Below, piece by piece: positions 22,880 through 31,668 of a stretch of DNA of 43,136 nucleotides; position 1 is the stretch's first letter, and each line of letters starts with the position of its first letter. Under the pieces are notes generated by a model. It was not told the origin of the DNA and did not search any database. It saw only the letters and a list, made by a program, of their open reading frames with translations. Made by a program: the position numbers and the translations under genes. The stretch is from Kiritimatiellia bacterium (GTDB lineage Bacteria > Verrucomicrobiota > Kiritimatiellia > RFP12 > UBA1067): the NCBI GenBank assembly GCA_016296065.1, contig JAEDKA010000031.1, forward strand, positions 1 through 43,136, given 5' to 3'.

Positions 22880-24952
22880 TTAGTAGACGAAAAGCATCTC
22901 CCTGTACTTTGGCATCGGCCAGCGCGAGTCGTCGACGAGGCCCTCAAGCCTGTCGACGGTGCGGCGTAGGTCTTCCATCGCCTTAAGCTGAGAGTCGCAG
23001 CGTCCGCGGGCGAGAGCCTTCTCGAGCCTGTCGCACTTGACATGCAGGTCGTCAAGTCCGGCGCCGAGCTTGGACGACAGCGCCGTGAGGCCACGCACGC
23101 CGTACTTGAGTCCGTCTGCCTTGGCCTGTCCAAGCGCGTTGGCCAGACGCGAGAACTCATCCGCGACGACGGGCCGCACCATCGAGCGCGCGATCTCGAG
23201 CGCAACGGAGGCTTCGATGCGCACGCGGCGGAGGTAGTCTTCGTGTCCGATCTCCCAGCGCGAGCGCATCTCCGTGGCGGAAAGCACGCCGTACTTCTCG
23301 AAGAGCGCGATGTTCGCGGGATCCCTAAGCGGCTCAAGCGCGGCAGGTGTGTCGCGGAGATTGGGCAGTCCCCTCTTCGCGGCCTCCTTCGGCCAGTCCG
23401 CGGAATATCCGTCACCCGAGAACACGACGCGCCGATGCGCCTTGACGAGGCGCTGGAGGAGCTTCTGCAGGTTGTCGTTGAAGTCTCCCTTCATCGCCTC
23501 GAGCTTATCGCATATCGCGTCCACGGATTCCGCTACGATCGTGTTGAGCGCCATCTGGCTCTGCGCGCAGTTCTGCGAGGAGCCGGGCGCGCGGAACTCG
23601 AACTTGTTGCCTGTGAAGGCGAACGGCGAGGTGCGGTTGCGGTCGGTCGTGTCCTTCGGCAGCGCCGGGAGCGTGTCAACGCCGACGCGAAGCTTGCGTC
23701 CGTGTTCGCCGCCCTTCATTCCGCGCGTTCCGGATTCGATCGAGTCGATGACGGCGTTGAGTTCGTCTCCGAGGAAGATCGAGATGATCGCCGGCGGCGC
23801 TTCGTTCGCACCGAGGCGATGGTCGTTGCCCGCACCCGCTGTCGTCATGCGGAGGATGTCCGCGTGCTTGTCGATCGCGCGGATCACCGACAGGAGCATA
23901 GTGAGGAAGATCGCGTTCTCGCGCGGATTGTCTCCGGGCGTGAGCAGGTTGCGTCCGCCGTACGCGACGGACCAGTTGCAGTGCTTGCCCGATCCGTTGA
24001 CGCCCTCGAACGGCTTTTCGTGGAGGAGGCAGACGAGTCCGTTGCTTTCTGCGGTCTGCCTAAGCACCTCCATGATCATCATGTTGTGATCTACTGCCAG
24101 GTTGAGGTCCTCGAACATCGGCGCAAGCTCGAACTGCGCCGGCGCGACCTCGTTGTGGCGGGTCTTGGCGGGGATTCCCAGCTGCCAGAGGCGTTGTTCA
24201 ACCTCGCTCATGAACTTGAGGACACGCGGCTTGATTGCCCCGAAGTAGTGGTCTTCGAGCTGCTGGTGTTTCGCCGGCGCGGCGCCGAAGACGGTACGTC
24301 CGGTCTGCAGCAGGTCGGGACGCTCGAGGTAGAAGCTTCTGTCGACGAGGAAGTATTCCTGTTCAGCGCCCAGGGTAACTTCTACGTGGGCCTTGGGCTG
24401 TCCGAACTTCGCCATCAGCCTCTCGACGGCGTGGGTAAGCGCCTGGAGCGAGCGGAGAAGCGGCGTTTTCATGTCGAGCGTATCGCCCGTGAAAGAGCAG
24501 AACGCGGTCGGGATGCACAGCGTCGCACCGTTGGCGTGGCGTTTCACGAAGGCCGGGCTCGTAGGGTCCCACGCCGTGTAGCCGCGCGCCTCGAAGGTGG
24601 AGCGGAGTCCGCCCGACGGGAATGAGCTCGCGTCAGTTTCGCCTCCAATGAGGTTCTTTCCGGAGAAGCGCTGAACGGCCTGCGCGGGACCCGTCGGCTC
24701 GAGAAATGCGTCGTGCTTCTCGGCGGTTCCGCCGGTCAGGGGCTGGAACCAGTGGGTGAAGTGCGTCGCGCCCTTCGCGATCGCCCAGTCCTTCATTCCG
24801 GACGCCACGGCATCCGCGATGGACGGGTCGAGCGGCTTACCTTCGCGCATCGTGGCGAGAAGCTTGGCGGCTACCTGCTTCGGCAGGCACGCCTTTATGG
24901 CATCCTCCGAAAAGACGTCCTCTCCGTATCCCTTTATCTTTGTATCGTTCAT
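22880..24952 (-). CDS. glnN: Glutamine synthetase type III
   Basis: ATP-dependent glutamate-ammonia ligase of the large GSIII type, about 690 residues, assembling ammonia into glutamine. Diagnostic motifs are EVTLGAEQEYFLVDR, NEVAPAQFELAPMFED, LLHEKPFEGVNGSGKHCNWS, NDHRLGANEAPPAII and DRNRTSPFAFTGNKFEFRAPG, which form the metal, glutamate and ATP sites. ATG 24952 (MNDTKIKGYG) is preferred, with AAAGGAAAG upstream; an alternative ATG at 24979 overlaps the DUF4340 stop (ATGA) and would add nine residues. GSIII is common in Bacteroidetes, cyanobacteria and related gut bacteria. It is unusual to find it directly downstream of a Gld-like ABC system. Confidence 0.95.
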   Translation of the reverse strand: MNDTKIKGYGEDVFSEDAIKACLPKQVAAKLLATMREGKPLDPSIADAVASGMKDWAIAKGATHFTHWFQPLTGGTAEKHDAFLEPTGPAQAVQRFSGKNLIGGETDASSFPSGGLRSTFEARGYTAWDPTSPAFVKRHANGATLCIPTAFCSFTGDTLDMKTPLLRSLQALTHAVERLMAKFGQPKAHVEVTLGAEQEYFLVDRSFYLERPDLLQTGRTVFGAAPAKHQQLEDHYFGAIKPRVLKFMSEVEQRLWQLGIPAKTRHNEVAPAQFELAPMFEDLNLAVDHNMMIMEVLRQTAESNGLVCLLHEKPFEGVNGSGKHCNWSVAYGGRNLLTPGDNPRENAIFLTMLLSVIRAIDKHADILRMTTAGAGNDHRLGANEAPPAIISIFLGDELNAVIDSIESGTRGMKGGEHGRKLRVGVDTLPALPKDTTDRNRTSPFAFTGNKFEFRAPGSSQNCAQSQMALNTIVAESVDAICDKLEAMKGDFNDNLQKLLQRLVKAHRRVVFSGDGYSADWPKEAAKRGLPNLRDTPAALEPLRDPANIALFEKYGVLSATEMRSRWEIGHEDYLRRVRIEASVALEIARSMVRPVVADEFSRLANALGQAKADGLKYGVRGLTALSSKLGAGLDDLHVKCDRLEKALARGRCDSQLKAMEDLRRTVDRLEGLVDDSRWPMPKYREMLFVY

Positions 24953-24975
24953 TGATCGTTCTTTCCTTTGCGTCG

Positions 24976-26664
24976 TCATTCCCCGACGATGTCCCGCGAC
25001 AGGTCGGAGTATGCCGCGTCCGGCAGCACAAAAACGGCGTCGGACGCGCCGACTGTGGCGAAGCGTCCTCCGTCGGTCCTGTCACCGACGAGTATGTTCC
25101 TTCTTATTGCGTCATCCTTTGCCAGATCTATCGCGACCGTAAGCGTCGGCTTGTCGAGTCCGTAGCTGCTAAGGTCGTCGGCAGTCACCTTGAGCTTCAC
25201 GACGCGCGTGGCCCTGAGTGGACACAGCACCTTGAGAAGGCGCGCTACGGCGTCTTCCACGACAGTCCCCTTCTTCGGCGAGGACTCCACGTTCCACGCC
25301 CTGCGGTCGCGGTCGTATACTATTGACGTCGTCGAGTTCGTGTCCGAACCTGTAACGGAAAGCCGACGCACTGTCGCGGGGTCGATCTTCTGAATGTCGA
25401 GGCTTCTGAGGCTCTCGAGGCTGAAGCCTACGCCGAGCGATCTGCGCGCGACCTTCGCCGTGCGCGCATCCGGCGCGACACCGACTTCGATTCCGTCTTC
25501 ATCAGCGTCGCCGCCGCGAAGCGCAAGCACAGCGGCCAGCAGGGACTCTACCGCAGGCGCATCTGCCTCCGCGGAGACCGGTGCGTCCATTCGCCATGAT
25601 CCGTCCACCTGCTTCGCGAGAAGGCACGAGACGCCGCCATCGGACAGCGACAGCCCGGTGACATGCGCTATGTCGTATGGGAACAGGCGAGTGTCGGAGA
25701 AGGCCGCGCCGCCGACCGTGGCCTGGTCCTTTAGCGTGCGGTCGACTGTGACGATCGCGGCGCCGTTGTCCACAAGTGCGTAGACCAGCCCTTCTGACGC
25801 CTCGTTTCCAAGAGAGATGCGCTTCTCCGTCCCACCGTCCGCACCGCGTAGCGTAACGGTAACGGCGCTCTCTGCGTCGAGTCCGTATCCGGCAAGAAGC
25901 GCTGCGGACGCCTGACTTATCTCGTTTGACGCGCCGACGGGCCACACAAAGTCGACGGCCCGTGCCGATGTAATGTCCGCGAGAAGCTTCTTCACCTTTG
26001 CGGCAGCCGCAGGTGCCTCCATGGGCTGGGTCATCAGCCAGACGTCGCCTTCCTTCTTGAAGCGCAGGAACTCGATTCCCCGCTTGACGTCCATGGAGAC
26101 CACGTTGTCCTCTCCGACGGTCAGGATCGTGCGCCTGCGGAAGCGCTCTGTTGTGAGGTCGACGGCCGACAGCGTGTTGGACGGGACGACGAAGACCGCC
26201 GCGTATCCGTCGACGCAGGCGTAGACCTCCGCCTTTGACGGAGTTAATGATCCGAAGCCGATGCGGGTCTCCTGTCCGCCAGACCTCACGCGCACGGAAA
26301 GACGCGGCGGAGCCAGGTCGAAGTCTGCGCGCGTGCGGCCGAGCTTCAGGAGCTCCTTGTCGCCGAAAGCGTCTTTCACGGGCGCGTACGCAAGCGCGTC
26401 GACGAGGCGAAGCACTGCGGACTCGTCGGCGCTTCCGGAAAATGGCTCCACGATGCGCCACTCGCCAGTGCGCGTGAGAAGCGACTCCACCTCGCCCTTG
26501 CGAGACACCTCGATAAGCGACACGGCATCGTCAGGAATCGTAAGCAGGCTCGTCTTCTGCACGAGGGCCGCCTTGTGGGACGCATTGCGCGCGAGCATGA
26601 GATTCGCGCCCGCCAGCAGGAGGATGCCGATGAAGAGCCACATTATCGTGCGCATGTTCGTCAT
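24976..26664 (-). CDS. DUF4340 membrane-anchored protein of a Gld-like ABC system
   Basis: A 562-residue protein with an N-terminal membrane helix (about 5-25, IMWLFIGILLLAGANLML) and a long extracytoplasmic part with duplicated DUF4340-like blocks (EWRIVEPFSGSADESAVLRL, then VWLMTQPMEAPAAAAKVKKL and WRMDAPVSAEADAPAVESLL). DUF4340 proteins are typically encoded with GldA/GldF/GldG-type ABC genes, in which the exported substrate is unknown. Its start overlaps the stop of the permease gene by 4 nt, indicating translational coupling. Confidence 0.88.
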   Translation of the reverse strand: MTNMRTIMWLFIGILLLAGANLMLARNASHKAALVQKTSLLTIPDDAVSLIEVSRKGEVESLLTRTGEWRIVEPFSGSADESAVLRLVDALAYAPVKDAFGDKELLKLGRTRADFDLAPPRLSVRVRSGGQETRIGFGSLTPSKAEVYACVDGYAAVFVVPSNTLSAVDLTTERFRRRTILTVGEDNVVSMDVKRGIEFLRFKKEGDVWLMTQPMEAPAAAAKVKKLLADITSARAVDFVWPVGASNEISQASAALLAGYGLDAESAVTVTLRGADGGTEKRISLGNEASEGLVYALVDNGAAIVTVDRTLKDQATVGGAAFSDTRLFPYDIAHVTGLSLSDGGVSCLLAKQVDGSWRMDAPVSAEADAPAVESLLAAVLALRGGDADEDGIEVGVAPDARTAKVARRSLGVGFSLESLRSLDIQKIDPATVRRLSVTGSDTNSTTSIVYDRDRRAWNVESSPKKGTVVEDAVARLLKVLCPLRATRVVKLKVTADDLSSYGLDKPTLTVAIDLAKDDAIRRNILVGDRTDGGRFATVGASDAVFVLPDAAYSDLSRDIVGE

Positions 26665-28727
26665 GTACGCCTCCTTCTCCTGAGCGCGACAAGCAGCATC
26701 ACGAGTGCTACGGCAAGCGGAACCGCCCCGGCCGTGTACATAAGGAACCTGAGACGCCCGGCACGGTCGAATCCCGTCACGAGCGCGCCGGAATCGGCGC
26801 CGCTTGCGACCGACGCGTCGGTGCCGGAAAGGTACGCGACGCAGTTGAGGAAGAAGTCGCGGTTGGCGCTCGCGCGCGCCGCGAGCTGTCCGTTCATCGC
26901 AAACGACGCGTCGCCGATCGCGACGATGCGCGTCGGGCGAATCGAAAGGTCCGCGCCGGTCCCAACGCCGCGCTCGACCGCAGCGGCGACCACGGACGTG
27001 CCCGCCCTTGCCAGCGGCGAGAACTCGACGCGGTCCGCGCCGCTTCCCGCCTCAGCGGCGGCGGACGGCATGAAGGCGACCGGACGCTCAAGGAGGATGC
27101 GCGAGCCGTCGAGTGGCTTTGAGATCGCGTGTTCGGAGAAATCGCCGACGATAACGTCCGAACCCGTGACGGTTCGCGTGCCTGTCGCCTGGAAGGCGGA
27201 CGCGCGCAGACCCCACGACGGAAGCAGGGAAGAGACGCCGCCCGATTCCGCGGCGGACGTCAAGACGAGCAGTCGCCCGCCGGCCTTCAGATAGGAGTCG
27301 ATGCGCCCCGTCTCGGCGCGCGAGAAGTCGTCCTTCGCGCCTGCGACGACGATTAGTGCGCAGTCGGAAGGAATCGACGCGTCGCCGGAAAGGTCGATCG
27401 TCGCGTTGCGGTATCCGTCGCGAGCCAGGTCGCGCGCTATGTCGCTCATTCCCCACGATCCGTAGTCCGTTGCGGAAATCTCGCCGTGGCCGATGGACCA
27501 GTAGACATTGCGGCGCTGCGGTGGCATCGTGAGGCGAAGTATCGCGGACGCGCACACGCGCTCGCCGAATCCGTCGGAAAGCGGAAGGAACGCCCGGCGT
27601 CTGCCCTTCACGAACACGATGCTGTCCTCGCTCGCGCCAAGACGGATGAGCTCCTCGGCGCGTCCTATGTCCCATCGCGGATCGATGTAGGAGATGTCGA
27701 TTTTCAGACCGCCTAGCGACGCGGATTCCGCCTGGAGCGCCCTGAGGAACCTGCTGACCTCCCTAAAGCGCGCATCGCGGCGCGAAAGGAAGCATGTCGC
27801 CGTCATGTCGCCCTGAGCTTCGACCAGAATGCTCCTTGTTCGCGCAGAGAACGGCTTGCCTGTGTTCCCGAGCGGAACGTCCAACTTGACGTCCGTGCGG
27901 TGTGACAGCTCGACGCAGAGTCCGGACAGGAGAAAGGCCAAAACAAGGGCGACGCCAGTCGATATGCGCCACGAGCGACCACCGCGTCCGCCAAAGCGCA
28001 GCATGGCGACGAACTTCGACGCGACGAACAGGAAGAACGCCGAAAGGACGAGGTACGAGACGATTGTGCCCGAGGAGAACAACCCGGACGCCATGTCTAC
28101 GACCTGCGCGTCAAGCGGCATCTCGCCGAACTGAGGCCTTCCCTGCGGTGCCCACGCGAGCAACGCGGCCCATCCGCCGCGCGGTATGCCGACAAGCAGC
28201 AGCAGCGACGCGCAGGCCGCAGTGGCCGCATGACGAAACACCGAGCTCATCGCGACGGACACCGAACACCAGAGCGCGCCCTGCAGCATGAGCGCCAGGA
28301 ATGCCGGACAGAATCCGAGCGGTCCCACCCCGGCGAGAGCGGAAGGCGCGGAGAACCTAAGCGCCGCAACGGTGACGGCGAACGAAAGGAACGTCGAGGT
28401 GACAAGCGCGATGAACACGCCGAGAAACTTGCCGAGCGTCAGGTCCCGCTCGAGAACCGGGGCCGTAAGAAGAATCTCTATGCGCCCCGTCTGCTTCTCG
28501 TCGCTCCACACGTCCATCGCGAGGAAGGCCGCAAGTGCGGGAAGGAACGGCGACACCGCCGCCGCCCAGACGGCCGCAATGGAAATCGAGCCGCCCTCCG
28601 CAGCCTCAAGGCCGAAGGAAAATGCGACCGCGCTTGCCGAAAGGAACGCCCCGACGGCAAGAGCGGACGAATACAGACTGCGCATGCGCCCGAGAGTGCG
28701 GGAGACTGTGACCCTCATCGGACTCAT
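26661..28727 (-). CDS. GldF-GldG fusion: ABC permease with extracytoplasmic domain
   Basis: A 688-residue fusion. Residues ~15-265 are an ABC-2-type permease with about six helices; DVWSDEKQTGRIEILLTAPV is the typical cytoplasmic motif. A seventh helix at ~267-285 leads into a GldG-like extracytoplasmic domain (about 290-655) containing SIGHGEISATD and an ADG-like fold with VVAGAKDDFSRAETGRIDSY. A final helix (LRFLMYTAGAVPLAVALVML) ends the protein. In Bacteroidetes GldF and GldG are separate and support gliding; in non-gliding bacteria such fusions are widespread and of unknown substrate. Overlaps of 4 nt with both neighbours show a single coupled unit. Confidence 0.87.
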   Translation of the reverse strand: MSPMRVTVSRTLGRMRSLYSSALAVGAFLSASAVAFSFGLEAAEGGSISIAAVWAAAVSPFLPALAAFLAMDVWSDEKQTGRIEILLTAPVLERDLTLGKFLGVFIALVTSTFLSFAVTVAALRFSAPSALAGVGPLGFCPAFLALMLQGALWCSVSVAMSSVFRHAATAACASLLLLVGIPRGGWAALLAWAPQGRPQFGEMPLDAQVVDMASGLFSSGTIVSYLVLSAFFLFVASKFVAMLRFGGRGGRSWRISTGVALVLAFLLSGLCVELSHRTDVKLDVPLGNTGKPFSARTRSILVEAQGDMTATCFLSRRDARFREVSRFLRALQAESASLGGLKIDISYIDPRWDIGRAEELIRLGASEDSIVFVKGRRRAFLPLSDGFGERVCASAILRLTMPPQRRNVYWSIGHGEISATDYGSWGMSDIARDLARDGYRNATIDLSGDASIPSDCALIVVAGAKDDFSRAETGRIDSYLKAGGRLLVLTSAAESGGVSSLLPSWGLRASAFQATGTRTVTGSDVIVGDFSEHAISKPLDGSRILLERPVAFMPSAAAEAGSGADRVEFSPLARAGTSVVAAAVERGVGTGADLSIRPTRIVAIGDASFAMNGQLAARASANRDFFLNCVAYLSGTDASVASGADSGALVTGFDRAGRLRFLMYTAGAVPLAVALVMLLVALRRRRRT

Positions 28728-29467
28728 TTCGACGCCTCCTTCCCGTCCGGCTCGTCCTTGGCAGGCACTCCCCTAAGCGCCGCATCGAGCTTGGTGCGGA
28801 CAGACTCCGTCGACGCGCCAACTGCGTTTATGGACGCGGAGATCACTCCGTCCTTCAGCACCAGGAAGCGGTTCGCCCACTTCGCAAGATCATCCAGCTC
28901 GTGTCCCGTCGCGACGACCGCAGAGAAAGCGGCCGCCTCCGAGACTATCTCTCCCATGTCCGCGCGCATCTCGCTGTCGAGACCGGCGAGCAGATCGTCG
29001 AGAAGGAGAACGCGCGGACGAAGCAGAATGGCGTCCGCAAAGGCCACGCGCTTGGCCTGCCCGGCGGAAAGCGTGCCTATGGGCGAACGGAGAAGCGCGG
29101 CAATACGGCATATCTCGCAGGCCTCGTCGATTCGGCGGCGTATGCGCTTGGACATCTCGCCCTTGAGAAGCGCCCTGTAGTGAAGGTATTCCTTCACCGT
29201 CATGTCTTCGTAGAGCGCGATGCGCTCCGGAAGGTAGCCAAGCTGGCGGCGGTACTTTACGGGACGTGCAAGGGCGTTCTGGCCGTCGACGATGACTATG
29301 CCGGAATCCGGAACGGCAAGAGTCGCCAGCACTTTCAGAAGCGTCGTCTTGCCGGCGCCATTGGCGCCGACGACGCAGACCGCCTCGCCCGGCGAGACGA
29401 CAAAAGACACATCCCGCAGCACTGGCTCGCTACGGTACGTGAACGCTATGTTGCGCACTTCGAACAT
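28724..29467 (-). CDS. ABC transporter ATP-binding protein (GldA-like)
   Basis: Cytosolic ATPase subunit of 247 residues for the adjacent permease. Walker A is GANGAGKTT (34-42), the signature LSAGQ (133-137), Walker B VLLLDD (153-158) and the H-loop His189. The residue after the Walker B Asp is Asp158 rather than the usual catalytic Glu, and the signature has Ala for Gly, so hydrolysis may be slow. The start at 29467 is 7 nt from a -10, predicting a leaderless mRNA. It is the first gene of the minus-strand run that ends with ilvN. Confidence 0.93.
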   Translation of the reverse strand: MFEVRNIAFTYRSEPVLRDVSFVVSPGEAVCVVGANGAGKTTLLKVLATLAVPDSGIVIVDGQNALARPVKYRRQLGYLPERIALYEDMTVKEYLHYRALLKGEMSKRIRRRIDEACEICRIAALLRSPIGTLSAGQAKRVAFADAILLRPRVLLLDDLLAGLDSEMRADMGEIVSEAAAFSAVVATGHELDDLAKWANRFLVLKDGVISASINAVGASTESVRTKLDAALRGVPAKDEPDGKEASK

Positions 29468-29474
29468 TTGCTAT

Positions 29475-29483
29475 ATTATACCA
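29475..29483 (-). promoter_or_regulatory. Extended -10 promoter of the ABC/glnN/ilv operon
   Basis: Minus-strand TGGTATAAT (hexamer 29475-29480) preceded by a run of seven T. Seven nucleotides separate it from ATG 29467, and there is no Shine-Dalgarno. Confidence 0.7.
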
Positions 29484-29525
29484 AAAAAAGGCATGCCATT
29501 GGGGCTCGGCGAGATGTGATCAATA

Positions 29526-29534
29526 TGATATAAT
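29526..29534 (+). promoter_or_regulatory. Extended -10 promoter of tadA
   Basis: TGATATAAT (hexamer 29529-29534), 8 nt before ATG 29543, predicting a leaderless mRNA. It is divergent from the ABC operon promoter about 50 bp away. Confidence 0.7.
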
Positions 29535-29542
29535 ATCCAGAA

Positions 29543-30001
29543 ATGAGCGAAGTGGACGACATAAAGTACATGGAAATGGCCCTTAGGGAGGCCGAAAAGG
29601 CGGCGGCGGACGGCGAAGTGCCGACCGGATGCGTCGTTGTGGACGCCGAAGGCCGCATTCTCGGCCGCGCCCACAACCAGACCGAGGGACTCCTCGACGC
29701 GACCGCCCATGCGGAGATGCTCGCGCTAACCGCGGCCTTCAACGCGCGCGGGAACTGGCGTCTCACCGGAACGACCGTCTACGTCACCAAGGAACCGTGC
29801 CCCATGTGCGCCGGCGCACTGGTCCTTGCGAGGCCCGCACGCATCGTGTGGGGCGTCTCGGACCCGAAGCGCGGAGGCTCCACCGTCTTCGACATCTTCC
29901 GCCACCCCGGCATAAACCACCACCCCGAGCTCGCCGAAGGCGTTCTCGAGGAGCCGTGCCGGCACGTGCTGCAGGAGTTCTTCCGCTCCAGACGCGGCTA
30001 G
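29543..30001 (+). CDS. tadA: tRNA-specific adenosine deaminase
   Basis: Zinc deaminase of 152 residues that converts the wobble adenosine (A34) of tRNA-Arg(ACG) to inosine. Zinc and catalytic residues are H56-A-E58 and C86/C89 in PCPMC. GEVPTGCVVV and NQTEGLLDATAHAEM are typical for TadA. The length is normal, with a C-terminal helix ending EFFRSRRG. The promoter -10 is 8 nt upstream of the ATG. Its TAG stop shares the palindrome CTAG (29998-30001) with the stop of the convergent ferredoxin gene. Confidence 0.94.
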   Translation: MSEVDDIKYMEMALREAEKAAADGEVPTGCVVVDAEGRILGRAHNQTEGLLDATAHAEMLALTAAFNARGNWRLTGTTVYVTKEPCPMCAGALVLARPARIVWGVSDPKRGGSTVFDIFRHPGINHHPELAEGVLEEPCRHVLQEFFRSRRG

Positions 30002-31668
30002 TTCGCCGCGCCCTTAGCCGCCGCCGCGCGCAGCTCCGCCGTCTTCTCGCGGATGCGCTTGACCATTTCGGCGGGATTTTCGCATCCCTCGACCGACATC
30101 TCAAGTGGACACCGTTCGGACTTGTCCCGGTTCAGTACCTGGTCGACGAACTCGTCCGCGCTCGCCTCGATGCAGTGCTGCTTCAGGAACGCCGCGCCGT
30201 CCTTCGACATAAGCGAAGCATGCACCCTTCTCACCTTGCCAAGCGCGCACACCGCCGCCGCGGCGCGTCCAATGACCTTGTCCGCAACAAACGCCCCGGC
30301 GAGCCTGCCGTTGTCGTACATCTTGAGGATCGGTCCGACGCCGCGCCCTTTCTCGCTGGCTGCGACAACGCCGTCGCGAGCGACGACACACGACGCGCCG
30401 GAGTCAAGCATCGCCTTCATCTCGGGGAGCAGCTCCTCGTCGGAACGCGTCGCGACTGCAAGCTGGGTGTCTAGGCCATGGACGCGGATCGCAGGCTCGG
30501 GACGCGCAGCGCAAACGTGTTCGCACGCGCCGCACCCGATGCACAGCCCTGCGTCGACGGACGGATACCCGTCGACGATCGTGATGGCGTTCTTGGGGCA
30601 CTTGCGCGAGCATGCGATGCACTCCACGCTGTCCGTCGTGCGGATGCAGAGATTCCTTTCCACCCTGGCGAGCCCGACATGGAAGTTCCGCTTCGAGACG
30701 TCTGCGGGCGGGACCTCGAGCGCCCCCGCAGGGCACGCCTTGGCGCACTTCCAACCGCACGTCGTGCGGCAGAAGTCCGTCTGGAAGAACAGCTCGGGCT
30801 GTCCGAAACTCTTAAGCGCCACGGACTGCCTGAGCGCGCCGCTGGGGCACGCCTTCACGCAGCGTCCGCATCCGACGCATTTCGACGCGAAGCGTGCGCG
30901 GGTGAGCGCTCCAGGCGGCATGACCGTCGCGGGACGCTTCGGGACGAGCGGAAGCGACACGTCGGCGAAACCTCCGTCAGTAGTCTTCTCGACCGCCTCG
31001 GCAGCCGCCAGCACCGCGACACCGCCAATTGCCTCGCGCCGCGTCACGCCACTCCCCCCGTCTTCGGCCTTCGGGGCGGATTCCGCCTTCTTGAAACACG
31101 CCCTGCAGTTCGCGCATCCTTCTCCGACCTTGTGACGGCAGACGCTCTTTGCGGAAAGCGCGGTGAAGAGCGTGCCGGCGGGGCAAATCCAGTTGCACCA
31201 GAAACGTCCCTTCCCGACCGCGGCAAGAACGAGCACAGCGGCGAAGAGCGGGACGCCGGGGATAAAGAGCGCCATCGCCTTGCCGAAGATCGAGTACGGC
31301 GTCACGGACCACGCGACGGCGCCGAATCCGGAAAGCACCAGCGCGGCGAACACGGCAAGCATCGTCCAACGCACCGCTGCCTGGGCGCGCGACTGCGGAA
31401 GACGCGTGCAGACACGGCGGACATGCGTCCTTGGATGTGTAAGCCAGTTGACGAAGCCCTGAAGCGCACCAAGCGGACACAGGCACTCGCAGAAGAGGCG
31501 TCCGAAAAGCGGAGCTGCAGCAAGCACGACGAGGAACGCGATCGTGGCCGCAGGCTGTATCCTGAGGATCCCGGTCGACGGCAGGCCGAAGAACTCTCCG
31601 GCTGCGGCGGTTACGACGGCAAGCGCAATGCCGCGCTTTGTCCACTTCTTGACGGATTCCGACTTCAC
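29998..31668 (-). CDS. NapH/NapG-like polyferredoxin fused to DUF1893
   Basis: A 556-residue membrane Fe-S protein. Residues ~12-175 hold about four helices with CECLCPLG (60-67) and CNWICPAG (158-165), as in NapH. A second Cys group follows, then an internal twin-arginine-like stretch (VTRREAIGGVAVLAAAEA, R210-R211), and NapG-like [4Fe-4S] motifs: C264-C267-C270-C274, C300-C304-C308-C312, C350-C353-C357 and C376-C379-C382-C386. Residues ~418-547 match DUF1893, a cytidine-deaminase-like fold (GASCVVARDGVVAASEKGRG, KVIGRAAAAVCALGKV, CPLEMSVEG). GTG 31668 is chosen because GAGGAGG lies upstream and it overlaps the aldo/keto reductase stop. Probably a membrane electron conduit paired with that reductase. 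Confidence 0.84.
   Translation of the reverse strand: MKSESVKKWTKRGIALAVVTAAAGEFFGLPSTGILRIQPAATIAFLVVLAAAPLFGRLFCECLCPLGALQGFVNWLTHPRTHVRRVCTRLPQSRAQAAVRWTMLAVFAALVLSGFGAVAWSVTPYSIFGKAMALFIPGVPLFAAVLVLAAVGKGRFWCNWICPAGTLFTALSAKSVCRHKVGEGCANCRACFKKAESAPKAEDGGSGVTRREAIGGVAVLAAAEAVEKTTDGGFADVSLPLVPKRPATVMPPGALTRARFASKCVGCGRCVKACPSGALRQSVALKSFGQPELFFQTDFCRTTCGWKCAKACPAGALEVPPADVSKRNFHVGLARVERNLCIRTTDSVECIACSRKCPKNAITIVDGYPSVDAGLCIGCGACEHVCAARPEPAIRVHGLDTQLAVATRSDEELLPEMKAMLDSGASCVVARDGVVAASEKGRGVGPILKMYDNGRLAGAFVADKVIGRAAAAVCALGKVRRVHASLMSKDGAAFLKQHCIEASADEFVDQVLNRDKSERCPLEMSVEGCENPAEMVKRIREKTAELRAAAAKGAAN

Noticed and set aside
23042..24625. A 527-codon open frame antisense to glutamine synthetase III
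   Set aside because: It is Arg-rich with no family motif, a by-product of GC-rich codon use opposite a clear glnN gene.
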